Shown in pieces: positions 26,482 to 35,526 of a stretch of 64,000 nucleotides of DNA; the stretch's first letter is position 1; each line of letters opens with the position of its first letter. Made by a program: the position numbers and the translations under genes. Where the stretch lies: contig NZ_LWLE01000035.1 of assembly GCF_001905125.1 (NCBI RefSeq), positions 376,113-440,112 of the forward strand, read 5' to 3'. Below the pieces are notes generated by a model, which was given only the letters and a program-made list of their open reading frames with translations, ran no database searches and was not told where the DNA came from. Source of the stretch: Streptomyces sp. TSRI0281 (GTDB lineage: Bacteria; Actinomycetota; Actinomycetes; Streptomycetales; Streptomycetaceae).

Positions 26482-27165
26482 GTGCACCCCACCCCGCCGT
26501 TTCACGCCCCCGCCGCGCGCCGACTTCGCGAGGCTCTGGGGATGGCACCCGGTCATGTCGCCTACGGTCTCGCCGCCCAGTACGGTCTCCGCGTCAGCGC
26601 CGAGACGGTGATGGCCTGGGAGCGCGGGGCCGCCGCGCCGGACGAACGGGAGCTCACGGCACTCGCCGGGGTGCTGTGGTGCGCGCCGGGCGAACTGCTG
26701 GCGGCGGCTTCCACATTGCGGGAGCACCGGATGACCCGGAACCTCACGGTGGACGACCTGGCCCGGCAGCTCGGGATGACCGGGTCCTCGTATCTGCGGA
26801 TGGAGGAGTCGGGGCGCTGGCGGGGCAACGAACGGCAGTCCGCCGCGCTGCGCGAGGCGCTGAATCTGTCGCCCGCGCAGTTCCTCACCGTGACCGGCCG
26901 CAACGAGGAACTGGCGGAGCTGCTGAACAGTGCGGTGACGACGCGCTGGCAGGCGTACGTACGCCCGGTGTCCAGGATCGTCCCGCTGGAGCGGCGTCTG
27001 GTCCAGGACGTGCTGGAGCAGCTGCACGCCGACTACCAGGCGCTGATGGTGTCGACGCTGAGCTGGAGCAGCACCGGTGAGGCGCGGTCCGGGGCCGCCG
27101 GGGACGCGGGGCGGGCGTTCCTGTCGCGGATCATCGACCAGTTCTGGCGGACGGCGGGCGTGTAG
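26482..27165 (+). CDS. XRE-family regulator with two HTH motifs
   Basis: The 227-residue protein is read from GTG 26482 (HPTPPFHAPAARRLREALGMAPGHVAYGL); in-frame ATGs at 26389 and 26425 are possible but lie in the likely promoter. A degenerate first HTH (about 12-70, with SAETVMAWERGAAAPDERELTALAGVL) is followed by a second (about 85-140, MTRNLTVDDLARQLGMTGSSYLRMEESGRW). A helical C-terminal region lacks recognised motifs. It follows the sugar ABC genes in the same direction after 142 bases, but a regulatory link is only suggested by position. Confidence 0.8.
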   Translation: MHPTPPFHAPAARRLREALGMAPGHVAYGLAAQYGLRVSAETVMAWERGAAAPDERELTALAGVLWCAPGELLAAASTLREHRMTRNLTVDDLARQLGMTGSSYLRMEESGRWRGNERQSAALREALNLSPAQFLTVTGRNEELAELLNSAVTTRWQAYVRPVSRIVPLERRLVQDVLEQLHADYQALMVSTLSWSSTGEARSGAAGDAGRAFLSRIIDQFWRTAGV

Positions 27166-27239
27166 GCGGCCATTGCGGGCGCGGTCACGGGGAGGGGGCG
27201 GCCCCGCCGTACCGGTGCGGGGGAGGACGGCGCGGGGGA

Positions 27240-28316
27240 TCAGGCCGGGTCGAATGAGAACAGCAGCCCCTCGTTGCTCCCCTCGCAGCTCAGCTGCACC
27301 GCCTCGGCGCCGCGGTCCTCGATCGCGTCGAACCCGGCGCAGAGTCCGGAGTGCGTGGGGCGCAGGCGGTAGCCGCGCACCGGCTCGCCGACCGGTTCCA
27401 CCCAGAACGCCTCGGCCGCCCCGCGCCGGCCGCACTCCTGGTCCTGCATCGCGGCGCCGATCTCCTTCCCGCCGTCCCAGATGCCGGTGCAGCCGGGCCC
27501 GTAGTCCGGGTGATCGGTCTCCAGGCGCCAGACGCCGTCCCCCATCGGGTTCAGGGCGAACTCCGGGGTGGCGGCGGAGGCGCAGGGCACCTGGTAGAGC
27601 CGTCCGCTCCTGTTGTCCTCCTCGGCGAGGCAGAATCCGGAGTGGACGGCCCGGATCTTCACCGGTCCGGGCGCCGGTCCGTTCAACGGGGGCGGCGTCT
27701 CCTCCTCCCGTACGAGAAGGGCGACCGTGATGCTCGCCGCGGCGAGCACCGCCAGACCGGCGGCGGCCGCCAGGACCGTCCGTGTCCGACGGCGACGGGC
27801 GGGAGGTACGGGGGACGCTTCGGGGCCGTCGGTGCCTGAGCCGGTGTCGAACGCGACCGCGGTGCCGGTGCCAGTGCCTGAGCCGGTGCCTGACGCGACC
27901 CCGACCCCGACCCCGGTGCCTGTAACGAACCCGTCCCCGGCGCCCGTGCCCGTGCCCGCGCCCGTGCCCGTACCGGTGCCGCCCCCGCCTCCGTCACCTT
28001 CCGGCAGCCCCTCCGCGCCGCCCGTCCGGCCGTGCGCCGCCATCTCCTTGCGCGCCGCGAGCCAGCTCTCCGTCTCGGCGGGTCCGCAGCCGCAGGCGCG
28101 GACGAAGGCGGCGAGGAGTTCCTCGCGGGGCACCGTCGCCCGGCTCAGCATGTTGGCGATCGTGGAGCGGGGCAGGACATCGCCGACCGCTTCCGCGCGG
28201 TCCGCCAGCTCCCGGAAGGTCAGTCCCGACGCGTCCTTCAGCGCCCGCAGCCGCGCGACGAACCCGGCCGGGCTCCGTGCTTCCCGTGGATCCGGAGTCG
28301 TGCCCTCGACGATCAT
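27240..28316 (-). CDS. HTH-transmembrane-ricin lectin protein
   Basis: The product has 358 residues from ATG 28316, with GGAGAGG 9 bases upstream. Residues 18-95 form an XRE-like HTH (LTFRELADRAEAVGDVLPRSTIANMLSRATVP). Residues 108-165 are a Gly/Thr/Val/Ala-rich linker of near-repeats (GTGTGTGAGTGTGAG). A basic anchor (ARRRRTRT) precedes one transmembrane helix (about 180-202). The exported C-terminus (about 219-355) has a ricin-B-like pattern with HSGFCLAEE, GPGCTGIWD and HSGLCAGFD and paired cysteines. The topology places a DNA-binding domain inside and a lectin-like domain outside, like one-component membrane regulators. The function is unproven. Confidence 0.78.
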   Translation of the reverse strand: MIVEGTTPDPREARSPAGFVARLRALKDASGLTFRELADRAEAVGDVLPRSTIANMLSRATVPREELLAAFVRACGCGPAETESWLAARKEMAAHGRTGGAEGLPEGDGGGGGTGTGTGAGTGTGAGDGFVTGTGVGVGVASGTGSGTGTGTAVAFDTGSGTDGPEASPVPPARRRRTRTVLAAAAGLAVLAAASITVALLVREEETPPPLNGPAPGPVKIRAVHSGFCLAEEDNRSGRLYQVPCASAATPEFALNPMGDGVWRLETDHPDYGPGCTGIWDGGKEIGAAMQDQECGRRGAAEAFWVEPVGEPVRGYRLRPTHSGLCAGFDAIEDRGAEAVQLSCEGSNEGLLFSFDPA

Positions 28317-28482
28317 GCGCTGCAGCCTCTCCCCGTGCGGCGGCCCGCGCCGAAGCGGCCGGACCCGATCCGACCCGGCACTCGGACAGAGTTGGGACAT
28401 GTCCGGGACAGGGCCAAGCCTTGTTGATCCGGGCCACGGGCTCAAGAGTGGATCGCGGCACATACCGGAGGGGGAACGGTAT

Positions 28483-28520
28483 GCGGCCCTGACCGTCCAC
28501 GGGGGGACGGTCAGGGCCGC
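28483..28520 (-). terminator. Terminator after pfkA
   Basis: Arms 28483-28498 and 28505-28520 pair perfectly over 16 bp around a 6-base loop (ACGGGG). The pfkA stop lies 50 bases away on the minus strand. Confidence 0.8.
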
Positions 28521-28569
28521 AGGTGCTGCCCGGGGGCCGGGCGCGGGAGAGAAACAGGCCGTAAGCGGG

Positions 28570-29595
28570 TCAGAACACCGACTCGGCCTCGTACATCCGG
28601 TCCACGGGCACCGTCTTCAGCCGGGTGACCGCGTCGGCGAGCGGCACCATCTCGATCGCGTTTCCGCGCAAGGCGGTCATCCGGCCGAAATCGCCGCGGT
28701 GGGCGGCCTCCACCGCGTTCCAGCCGAACCGGGTCGCGAGCACCCGGTCGTACGCGGTCGGCGTGCCGCCGCGCTGGACGTGGCCGAGAATGACCGGTCG
28801 GGCCTCCTTGCCGAGCCGGGTCTCCAGCTCGACGGCCAGGCGGTTGCCGATGCCCTGGAAGCGCTCGTGGCCGTACTGGTCGATCGCGCCCTTGGCGTAC
28901 GGCATCGAGCCCTCGGCCGGGTGCGCGCCCTCGGCGACGCAGATGACGGCGAACTTCTTGCCGCGTGCGAAGCGCTCCTCGACCATTCTGACCAGGTCGT
29001 CCACCTGGAACGGCCGCTCGGGCAGACAGATGCCGTGCGCACCGCCCGCCATCCCGGACTCCAGTGCGATCCAGCCCGCGTGCCGTCCCATCACCTCGAC
29101 GACCATGACCCGCTGATGCGATTCGGCGGTGGTCTTGAGGCGGTCTATGGCCTCGGTGGCGACGCCCACCGCGGTGTCGAAACCGAAGGTGCGGTCGGTG
29201 GCGGAGATGTCGTTGTCGATGGTCTTCGGTACGCCGACGACCGGCATGCCCGCGTCGGAGAGCATCCGGGCGGCGGTGAGCGTGCCTTCGCCGCCGATCG
29301 GGATGAGGGCGTCTATGCCGTACCGGCGGCTCAGCTCGTCGCAGTTCTCGGCGGCTTCGCGCAGCCGGTCGCGCTCCAGCCGGGCCGAGCCGAGTATCGT
29401 GCCGCCGCGGGCCAGGATGCCGCTGACCGCGTTGAGGTCCAGTGGGCGGAAGTGACCGTCGAGCAGGCCCTTGAAGCCGTCCTCGAATCCGATGACTTCA
29501 TCGCCGTGACCCACGACGGCACGGTGCACGACCGACCGGATCACTGCGTTCAGGCCAGGGCAGTCGCCGCCTGCGGTGAGAATTCCGATGCGCAT
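28570..29595 (-). CDS. pfkA: 6-phosphofructokinase
   Basis: This 341-residue cytoplasmic glycolytic enzyme phosphorylates fructose-6-phosphate to fructose-1,6-bisphosphate. Motifs include the N-terminal ILTAGGDCPGLNAVIR, PIGGEGTLTAA in the nucleotide site, PKTIDNDI with the catalytic Asp, the MGRHAGWIAL effector region and GHVQRGG. GGEGT rather than GGDDT argues for ATP over PPi. ATG 29595 gives the standard length. The gene is divergent from pta-ackA and close to pyk, an arrangement known around pfkA2 of S. coelicolor. It places the committed step of glycolysis beside acetate metabolism. Confidence 0.96.
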   Translation of the reverse strand: MRIGILTAGGDCPGLNAVIRSVVHRAVVGHGDEVIGFEDGFKGLLDGHFRPLDLNAVSGILARGGTILGSARLERDRLREAAENCDELSRRYGIDALIPIGGEGTLTAARMLSDAGMPVVGVPKTIDNDISATDRTFGFDTAVGVATEAIDRLKTTAESHQRVMVVEVMGRHAGWIALESGMAGGAHGICLPERPFQVDDLVRMVEERFARGKKFAVICVAEGAHPAEGSMPYAKGAIDQYGHERFQGIGNRLAVELETRLGKEARPVILGHVQRGGTPTAYDRVLATRFGWNAVEAAHRGDFGRMTALRGNAIEMVPLADAVTRLKTVPVDRMYEAESVF

Positions 29596-29982
29596 CGTGC
29601 TGTGTCTCCTGCTCGCTAGTGCCGCGCTGTTCGGGGGCCAGCCGATGAATCCCCCGTACCGTGAGCCGTGACGATTGTCCCACGCCTGGTCCGGACCTCG
29701 CGCTTTCGGCCGGTCCGGCGGGAGAACAACGGGAGAACCGGGGGCGAAGGTCCGCGACGCGGCGGGCCGGAGGTCCTGCCGTCGGGAGGCGTGGGTCCCG
29801 GTCCCGGGCAGCGGGCGAAGGACCTCGGACCTGCCCTTCGGCCGGCCCCGGACGAGGCGGAACGTCGCGGACACGGCCCGGTCCGGAGATGGGTCACTCC
29901 GGCGGGCGGCTCAGCTGTCCGCGCGGGTATCGTCAAAAAGCAATGCCAGCCAAATCCACCCAATCAGGACGGGAGAGCACGC
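29596..29982. other. Divergent pfkA/pta intergenic region
   Basis: 387 bases separate two divergent central-carbon genes. I see no gene here. The region should hold both promoters. The A-rich stretch GTCAAAAAGCAATG near 29932-29945 stands out just before the pta ribosome binding site. I found no clear long dyad. Confidence 0.5.
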
Positions 29983-32055
29983 GTGGCGCGCAGCGTGTAC
30001 GTGACAGGGATCGACCGGGGGGACGGCCGTCAGGTCGTCGACCTGGGAGTCATGGAGCTTCTGACGCGCCAGGTGGACCGGGTCGGTGTCTTCCGGCCGC
30101 TGGTCCATGACGGCCCCGACCGGCTCTTCGAGCTGCTGCGGGCCCGCTACCGGCTCTCCCAGAGCCCCGCCACCGTCTACGGCCTGGACTATCACGAGGC
30201 CTCGGCGATACAGGCGGAACAGGGTACCGACGAACTGGTCTCCCGGCTCGTCGAGCGCTTCCATCAGGTGGCCCGGGAGTACGAGGTGGTGCTGGTGCTC
30301 GGCAGCGACTTCGCCGACACCCAGCTCCCCGACGAGCTGGCGCTCAACGCCCGGCTGGCCAACGAGTTCGGCGCCTCGGTGATCGCGGTGGTCGGCGGCA
30401 AGGGCCAGACCGCGGAGTCCGTGCGGGCCGAGACGCGTAACGCCTACCGCGCGTACGCCGGGCTCGGCTGCGACGTCCTGTCGATGGTGGTGAACCGGGT
30501 GGCGTCCGAGGACCGCGAGATCATCGCCGAGCGGCTCGCCGCCCGGCTGCCCGTCCCCGTCTCGGTGCTGCCCGACGACCCGGCGCTCTCGGCGCCCACC
30601 GTCGCCCAGGTCACCGCCGCGCTGGACGGCACGGTGCTGCTCGGCGACGACGCGGGCCTGGCCAGGGACGCGCTGCACTTCGTGTTCGGCGGCGCGATGC
30701 TGCCGAACCTGCTGAACGCGCTGACCCCGGGCTGCCTCGTCGTCACCCCCGGCGACCGGGCCGATCTGGTCGTCGGATCACTGGCCGCGCACAGTGCGGG
30801 CACCCCGCCGATAGCGGGCGTGCTGCTGACCCTGAACGAGCGCCCCGGCGAGGAGATACTCACCCTGGCCTCCCGGCTCGCACCGGGCACCCCGGTCGTC
30901 TCGGTGGTCGGCGGCTCCTTCCCCACCGCCGCGGAACTCTTCACGCTGGAAGGCAAGTTGAACGCGGCGACGCCCCGCAAGGCGGAGACCGCGCTCGGCC
31001 TCTTCGAGCGCCATGTGGACACCGGCGCCCTGCTGGAGCGGATCTCGGTGGCCCGCAGCGGCCGGGTCACGCCGATGATGTTCGAGCACGAACTGCTGGA
31101 ACAGGCCCGAGCCGACCGGCGCCGGGTGGTGCTGCCCGAGGGCACCGAGGAACGCGTGCTGCGCGCCGCCGATGTGCTGCTGCGCCGCGACGTCTGCGAT
31201 CTGACCCTCCTCGGCGACGTCGACGTGATCCGCAAGAAGGCCGCGGACCTCGGCATCGATCTCGCCGGGACGCAGCTGATCGACCCGCAGACCTCCGAAC
31301 TGCGCCAGAACTTCGCGGAGCGGTACGCCGAACTGCGCGCGCACCGCGGAGTGACGGTGGAACTCGCGTACGACGTGGTCGCCGACGTGAACTACTTCGG
31401 CACCCTGATGGTCCAGGAGGGCCTGGCGGACGGGATGGTCTCCGGTTCGGTGCACTCGACCGCGGCGACGATCCGCCCGGCCTTCGAGATCATCAAGACC
31501 AAGCCGGACGCCTCGATCGTCTCCTCGGTCTTCTTCATGTGCCTGGCCGACAAGGTGCTCGTGTACGGCGACTGCGCGGTCAATCCGGACCCGGACGCGG
31601 AGCAGCTCGCGGACATCGCCATGCAGTCCGCGGTGACCGCCGCCCGGTTCGGGGTGGAGCCGCGGATCGCGATGCTGTCGTACTCGACGGGCACCTCCGG
31701 CTCCGGCGCGGACGTCGACAAGGTGCGCGAGGCGACGGAGCGGGTGCGGGCGTCCCGGCCGGAGCTGAGCATCGAGGGCCCGATCCAGTACGACGCGGCC
31801 GTCGAGCCGTCCGTCGCGGCGACGAAGCTGCCCGGCTCCGAGGTGGCGGGGCAGGCGACCGTGCTGATCTTCCCGGACCTGAACACCGGCAACAACACCT
31901 ACAAGGCCGTGCAGCGCTCGGCGGGCGCGGTCGCCGTCGGCCCGGTGCTCCAGGGGCTGCGCAAGCCGGTCAACGACCTGTCGCGCGGCGCGCTCGTGCA
32001 GGACATCGTCAATACCGTGGCCATCACGGCGATCCAGGCGCAGGGCGAGGAGTGA
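29983..32055 (+). CDS. pta: Phosphate acetyltransferase, long (three-domain) form
   Basis: The 690-residue enzyme interconverts acetyl-CoA and acetyl phosphate. GTG 29983 follows GGGAG (29971-29975). An N-terminal P-loop-like AAA_26/CobB domain (about 1-210), a DRTGG domain (about 215-330) and the catalytic PTA domain (about 365-690) appear in order. Catalytic-domain motifs are RVVLPEGTEERVLRAA, GLADGMVSGSVHSTAATIRPA, MLSYSTGTSGSG and NTGNNTYKAVQRSAGA. The long form is the usual one in Streptomyces and enterobacteria. The stop nearly abuts ackA, so the two make the reversible acetate pathway as one operon. Confidence 0.96.
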   Translation: MARSVYVTGIDRGDGRQVVDLGVMELLTRQVDRVGVFRPLVHDGPDRLFELLRARYRLSQSPATVYGLDYHEASAIQAEQGTDELVSRLVERFHQVAREYEVVLVLGSDFADTQLPDELALNARLANEFGASVIAVVGGKGQTAESVRAETRNAYRAYAGLGCDVLSMVVNRVASEDREIIAERLAARLPVPVSVLPDDPALSAPTVAQVTAALDGTVLLGDDAGLARDALHFVFGGAMLPNLLNALTPGCLVVTPGDRADLVVGSLAAHSAGTPPIAGVLLTLNERPGEEILTLASRLAPGTPVVSVVGGSFPTAAELFTLEGKLNAATPRKAETALGLFERHVDTGALLERISVARSGRVTPMMFEHELLEQARADRRRVVLPEGTEERVLRAADVLLRRDVCDLTLLGDVDVIRKKAADLGIDLAGTQLIDPQTSELRQNFAERYAELRAHRGVTVELAYDVVADVNYFGTLMVQEGLADGMVSGSVHSTAATIRPAFEIIKTKPDASIVSSVFFMCLADKVLVYGDCAVNPDPDAEQLADIAMQSAVTAARFGVEPRIAMLSYSTGTSGSGADVDKVREATERVRASRPELSIEGPIQYDAAVEPSVAATKLPGSEVAGQATVLIFPDLNTGNNTYKAVQRSAGAVAVGPVLQGLRKPVNDLSRGALVQDIVNTVAITAIQAQGEE

Positions 32056-32060
32056 ACGGC

Positions 32061-33332
32061 ATGTCCCGTACGACCACCACCGACGAAGGTCCGGCCCCTG
32101 TGGAACCCCATCGCGTACTCGTCCTCAACTCCGGCTCCTCGTCGGTGAAGTACCAGCTCCTCGACATGCGCGACCACTCCCGGCTCGCGGTCGGCCTGGT
32201 CGAGCGGATCGGCGAGGCCGACTCCCGCCTCGTGCACACCCCGCTGGCCGACGGCGGCGCGGAGCCCCGTGAGCGCGTCGGCCCGATCGCCGACCACGGG
32301 GCGGCGCTGAAGGCGGCGGCCGAGGAGCTGACGGCGGACGGGCTCGGGCTGGACTCCCCCGGACTCGCGGCGATCGGCCACCGGGTGGTGCACGGCGGGC
32401 TGCGGTTCACCGAGCCGACGGTGATCACCGACGAGGTGCTGACCGAGATCGAACGGCTGGTGCCGGTGGCGCCGCTGCACAACCCGGCGAACATCACCGG
32501 TATCCGTACGGCGCAGGCGCTGCGCCCCGACCTGCCCCAGGTCGCGGTCTTCGACACGGCGTTCCACACGACGATGCCGGAGTACGCGGCGCGGTACGCG
32601 ATCGACGTCGAGACCGCCGACGCGCACCGCATCCGCCGCTACGGGTTCCACGGCACGTCGCACGCGTATGTCTCCCGGCGTACGGCGGAGCTGCTGGACC
32701 GCCCGCCGGAGGAGCTCAACCTCATCGTGCTGCACCTGGGCAACGGCGCCTCGGCCTCGGCGGTGGCGGGCGGGCGGTGCGTGGACACCTCCATGGGGCT
32801 GACCCCCTTGGAGGGGCTGGTGATGGGTACCCGCTCCGGAGACATCGATCCGGCCGTCACGTTCCACCTGAAGCGGGTGGCGGGCATGTCGGCGGACGAC
32901 ATCGACGAGCTGCTCAACAAGAAGAGCGGCCTGGTCGGGCTGTGCGGCGACAACGACATGCGGGAGATCCGCCGCCGGGTCGACGAGGGCGACGAGCGGG
33001 CCGCGCTGGCCTTCGACATCTACATCCACCGCCTGAAGAAGTACATCGGCGCCTATTCGGCGGTCCTCGGGCGGGTGGACGCGGTGGTGTTCACGGCGGG
33101 GGTCGGCGAGAACTCCGCGCCGGTACGGGAGGCTGCCGTCGCCGGTCTCGCGGAGCTGGGTCTGGCGGTGGACGCCGGTCTGAACGCCGTGCGGTCCGGC
33201 GAACCGCGGCTGATCTCGCCGGATTACGCGCGGGTGGCGGTCGCCGTGGTGCCGACGGACGAGGAGCTGGAGATCGCGAACCAGACCTTCGCCCTCATCG
33301 GACGGACCACCGTCGGAGAGGTCGACAACTGA
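32061..33332 (+). CDS. ackA: Acetate kinase
   Basis: The 423-residue enzyme makes ATP and acetate from acetyl phosphate. Motifs are VLVLNSGSSSVKYQL (N-terminal phosphate site), GHRVVHGG, DTAFHTTMP, RRYGFHGTSHAYV, LGNGASASAV, GTRSGDIDP and FTAGVGENS. I start at ATG 32061, which has GAGGAG (32047-32052) 8 bases upstream. GTG 32052, overlapping the pta stop, is also in frame and would add three residues. About 16 extra N-terminal residues precede the conserved core. Confidence 0.96.
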   Translation: MSRTTTTDEGPAPVEPHRVLVLNSGSSSVKYQLLDMRDHSRLAVGLVERIGEADSRLVHTPLADGGAEPRERVGPIADHGAALKAAAEELTADGLGLDSPGLAAIGHRVVHGGLRFTEPTVITDEVLTEIERLVPVAPLHNPANITGIRTAQALRPDLPQVAVFDTAFHTTMPEYAARYAIDVETADAHRIRRYGFHGTSHAYVSRRTAELLDRPPEELNLIVLHLGNGASASAVAGGRCVDTSMGLTPLEGLVMGTRSGDIDPAVTFHLKRVAGMSADDIDELLNKKSGLVGLCGDNDMREIRRRVDEGDERAALAFDIYIHRLKKYIGAYSAVLGRVDAVVFTAGVGENSAPVREAAVAGLAELGLAVDAGLNAVRSGEPRLISPDYARVAVAVVPTDEELEIANQTFALIGRTTVGEVDN

Positions 33333-33364
33333 GCACCCCCGCGCCCCTTTGTATCTTCCACCAG

Positions 33365-33378
33365 ACGGAATATTCCGT
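33365..33378. promoter_or_regulatory. Palindrome ACGGAATATTCCGT upstream of pyk
   Basis: A 14-base perfect, AT-centred palindrome lies 28 bases before the pyk start, in sequence otherwise above 60% GC. It overlaps the likely promoter, so repression or activation of pyk is possible. The binding factor is unknown. Confidence 0.5.
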
Positions 33379-33406
33379 AGTGAAACAAACCGATAGGATC
33401 CGCCTC

Positions 33407-34837
33407 ATGCGCCGTTCCAAAATCGTCTGCACCCTCGGTCCCGCCGTCGACTCGCATGAGCAGCTCGTCGCTCTGATCGAGGCCGGCATGAGCGTGGCCC
33501 GCTTCAACTTCAGTCACGGCACCCACGAGGAGCACCAGGGTCGTTACGACCGGGTCCGCAAGGCCGCCGCCGAGACCGGCCGCGCGGTGGGCGTGCTCGC
33601 CGACCTCCAGGGTCCCAAGATCCGCCTGGCGAAGTTCGCCGAGGGTCCCGTCGAGCTGGTCCGCGGGGACGAGTTCACCATCACCTCCGAGGACGTCCCC
33701 GGCGACAAGTCGATCTGCGGCACGACCTACAAGGGTCTGCCCGGCGACGTCACCAAGGGCGACCCGATCCTGATCAACGACGGCAACGTCGAGCTCAAGG
33801 TCATCTCGGTCGAGGGCCCCCGGGTCAGGACCATCGTCATCGAGGGCGGTGTCATCTCCGACCACAAGGGCATCAACCTGCCCGGCGCGGCGGTGAACGT
33901 CCCGGCCCTGTCCGAGAAGGACATCGAGGACCTGCGCTTCGCGCTGCGGATGGGCTGCGACCTGGTGGCGCTGTCCTTCGTGCGGGACGCCGAGGACGTC
34001 AAGGACGTCCACAAGGTGATGGACGAGGAGGGCCGCCGGGTCCCCGTCATCGCCAAGGTGGAGAAGCCGCAGGCCGTCGAGCACATGGAGGGCGTCGTCA
34101 TGGCGTTCGACGGTGTGATGGTGGCCCGTGGCGACCTGGCCGTCGAGTACCCGCTCGAAAAGGTCCCGATGGTGCAGAAGCGCCTCGTGGAGCTGTGCCG
34201 CCGCAACGCCAAGCCGGTGATCGTGGCGACCCAGATGATGGAGTCGATGATCACCAACTCGCGGCCGACCCGCGCCGAGGCGTCCGACGTCGCCAACGCG
34301 ATCCTGGACGGCGCGGACGCGGTCATGCTCTCCGCCGAGTCGTCCGTGGGCGCCTATCCCATCGAGACGGTCAAGACGATGTCGAAGATCGTCGTCGCCG
34401 CCGAGGAGGAGCTGCTCTCCAAGGGGCTCCAGCCGCTGGTGCCGGGCAAGAAGCCCCGTACCCAGGGCGGTTCGGTGGCCCGAGCGGCCTGCGAGATCGC
34501 GGACTTCCTGGACGGCAAGGCGCTGGTCGCCTTCACCGAGTCCGGTGACACGGCCCGCCGCCTCTCCCGCTACCGCGTCGCGCAGCCGATCCTCGCCTTC
34601 ACCACGGACGAGTCCACCCGCAACCAGCTCGCGCTGAGCTGGGGTGTCGAGGCGCACGTCGTGCCGCACGTGGACAACACCGACGCCATGGTCGAGCTGG
34701 TCGACGCGGAGCTGCTGAAGCTGAACCGCTACAACGACGGCGACACGATGGTCATCACGGCCGGCTCGCCCCCCGGCATCCCCGGCACCACCAACATGGT
34801 CCGGGTCCACCACCTGGGCGGCGGCGAGCGCGACTAG
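33407..34837 (+). CDS. pyk: Pyruvate kinase
   Basis: The 476-residue cytoplasmic enzyme converts PEP and ADP to pyruvate and ATP. Features include RRSKIVCTLGPA, FNFSHGTHEEH, LADLQGPKIRL, the B-domain, VIAKVEKPQAVEHM, MVARGDLAVEYP, ATQMMESMITNSRPTRAE and the C-terminal allosteric domain ending GTTNMVRVHHLG. Position 33407 is the only start giving the standard N-terminus; AGGA (33395-33398) is a weak ribosome binding site that also resembles part of a -10 element (TAGGAT). It follows ackA by 74 bases, which contain its own palindrome, and a terminator follows. Confidence 0.96.
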   Translation: MRRSKIVCTLGPAVDSHEQLVALIEAGMSVARFNFSHGTHEEHQGRYDRVRKAAAETGRAVGVLADLQGPKIRLAKFAEGPVELVRGDEFTITSEDVPGDKSICGTTYKGLPGDVTKGDPILINDGNVELKVISVEGPRVRTIVIEGGVISDHKGINLPGAAVNVPALSEKDIEDLRFALRMGCDLVALSFVRDAEDVKDVHKVMDEEGRRVPVIAKVEKPQAVEHMEGVVMAFDGVMVARGDLAVEYPLEKVPMVQKRLVELCRRNAKPVIVATQMMESMITNSRPTRAEASDVANAILDGADAVMLSAESSVGAYPIETVKTMSKIVVAAEEELLSKGLQPLVPGKKPRTQGGSVARAACEIADFLDGKALVAFTESGDTARRLSRYRVAQPILAFTTDESTRNQLALSWGVEAHVVPHVDNTDAMVELVDAELLKLNRYNDGDTMVITAGSPPGIPGTTNMVRVHHLGGGERD

Positions 34838-34856
34838 CCCGCCCGGCTGTACGATC

Positions 34857-34890
34857 CCGGCCCCCGGCTGCACACGCTGCCGGGGGCCGG
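34857..34890 (+). terminator. Terminator after pyk
   Basis: CCGGCCCCCGGC (34857-34868) pairs with GCCGGGGGCCGG (34879-34890) around a 10-base loop, 19 bases after the stop. Confidence 0.75.
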
Positions 34891-34971
34891 CCCGTGTCAG
34901 GGGCCGTCCGGGAACAGGACCGGTCCACGCACTCCACGCACCGGGCCGTATCCGCGAACAAGGGGAACCAC

Positions 34972-35433
34972 GTGTCCCGGACCGACGGGCTGTCTCCGTC
35001 CGAGCCCTTCCGGATGTACGTCCGGGTCATCAGCGCATCGCTCCGGCCCCAGGAGATCGATGCCCGGCTGGGAATCCGCGCCGACCTCTCGTACGCACGC
35101 GGGAGCCGCAAGCGTCCGCAGTCGCGGCCGTACGGACACACCGGCTGGCAGCGGCACGTCCCGGCGCCCGGACCGGGGGCCCGGCCGGAGGACCTCGAAC
35201 GGATCGTTCTCGGCTGGGGCGACGCGTTCGCCCGCGCGCTGGGGGAACTCTCCGACAGCGGCGACGCGGACGTCTCGCTGGTCATGGTCCAGAGCATCCA
35301 CGATCCCGACGACGGGACGGCGAAGGGCATCGCCCTCGGTGCCCCGCTCATGGCCTGGCTCGCCACGGCTCGCGCCGATCTGGACATCGACCAGTACGTC
35401 TTCCACGCGTGCGACGAGCCTGCCGCGCAGTGA
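34972..35433 (+). CDS. DUF4279-like protein
   Basis: The product has 153 residues from GTG 34972, with AGGGGA at 34961-34966. The pattern FRMYVRVISASLRPQEIDARLGIRADLSYARGSRK near the start resembles DUF4279 proteins, small cytoplasmic proteins of unknown role, some encoded near toxin or polymorphic systems. There is no signal peptide, and no toxin gene is nearby. It is a single-gene unit between the pyk terminator and a bidirectional hairpin. The family assignment is from memory of the pattern. Confidence 0.55.
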   Translation: MSRTDGLSPSEPFRMYVRVISASLRPQEIDARLGIRADLSYARGSRKRPQSRPYGHTGWQRHVPAPGPGARPEDLERIVLGWGDAFARALGELSDSGDADVSLVMVQSIHDPDDGTAKGIALGAPLMAWLATARADLDIDQYVFHACDEPAAQ

Positions 35434-35436
35434 GAC

Positions 35437-35486
35437 ATGACGGTGGCCCGCACCCCCTGACTCCAGAGGGTGCGGGCCACCGTCAT
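35437..35486. terminator. 19-bp bidirectional hairpin
   Basis: Arms 35437-35455 and 35468-35486 (ATGACGGTGGCCCGCACCC and its complement) pair perfectly around a 12-base loop. It lies between the DUF4279 gene and the convergent exported-protein gene. Confidence 0.8.
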
Positions 35487-35526
35487 TCCGTGCGGCTCCC
35501 ATGACGGGTCGTCGGGCGGCGCGGGC

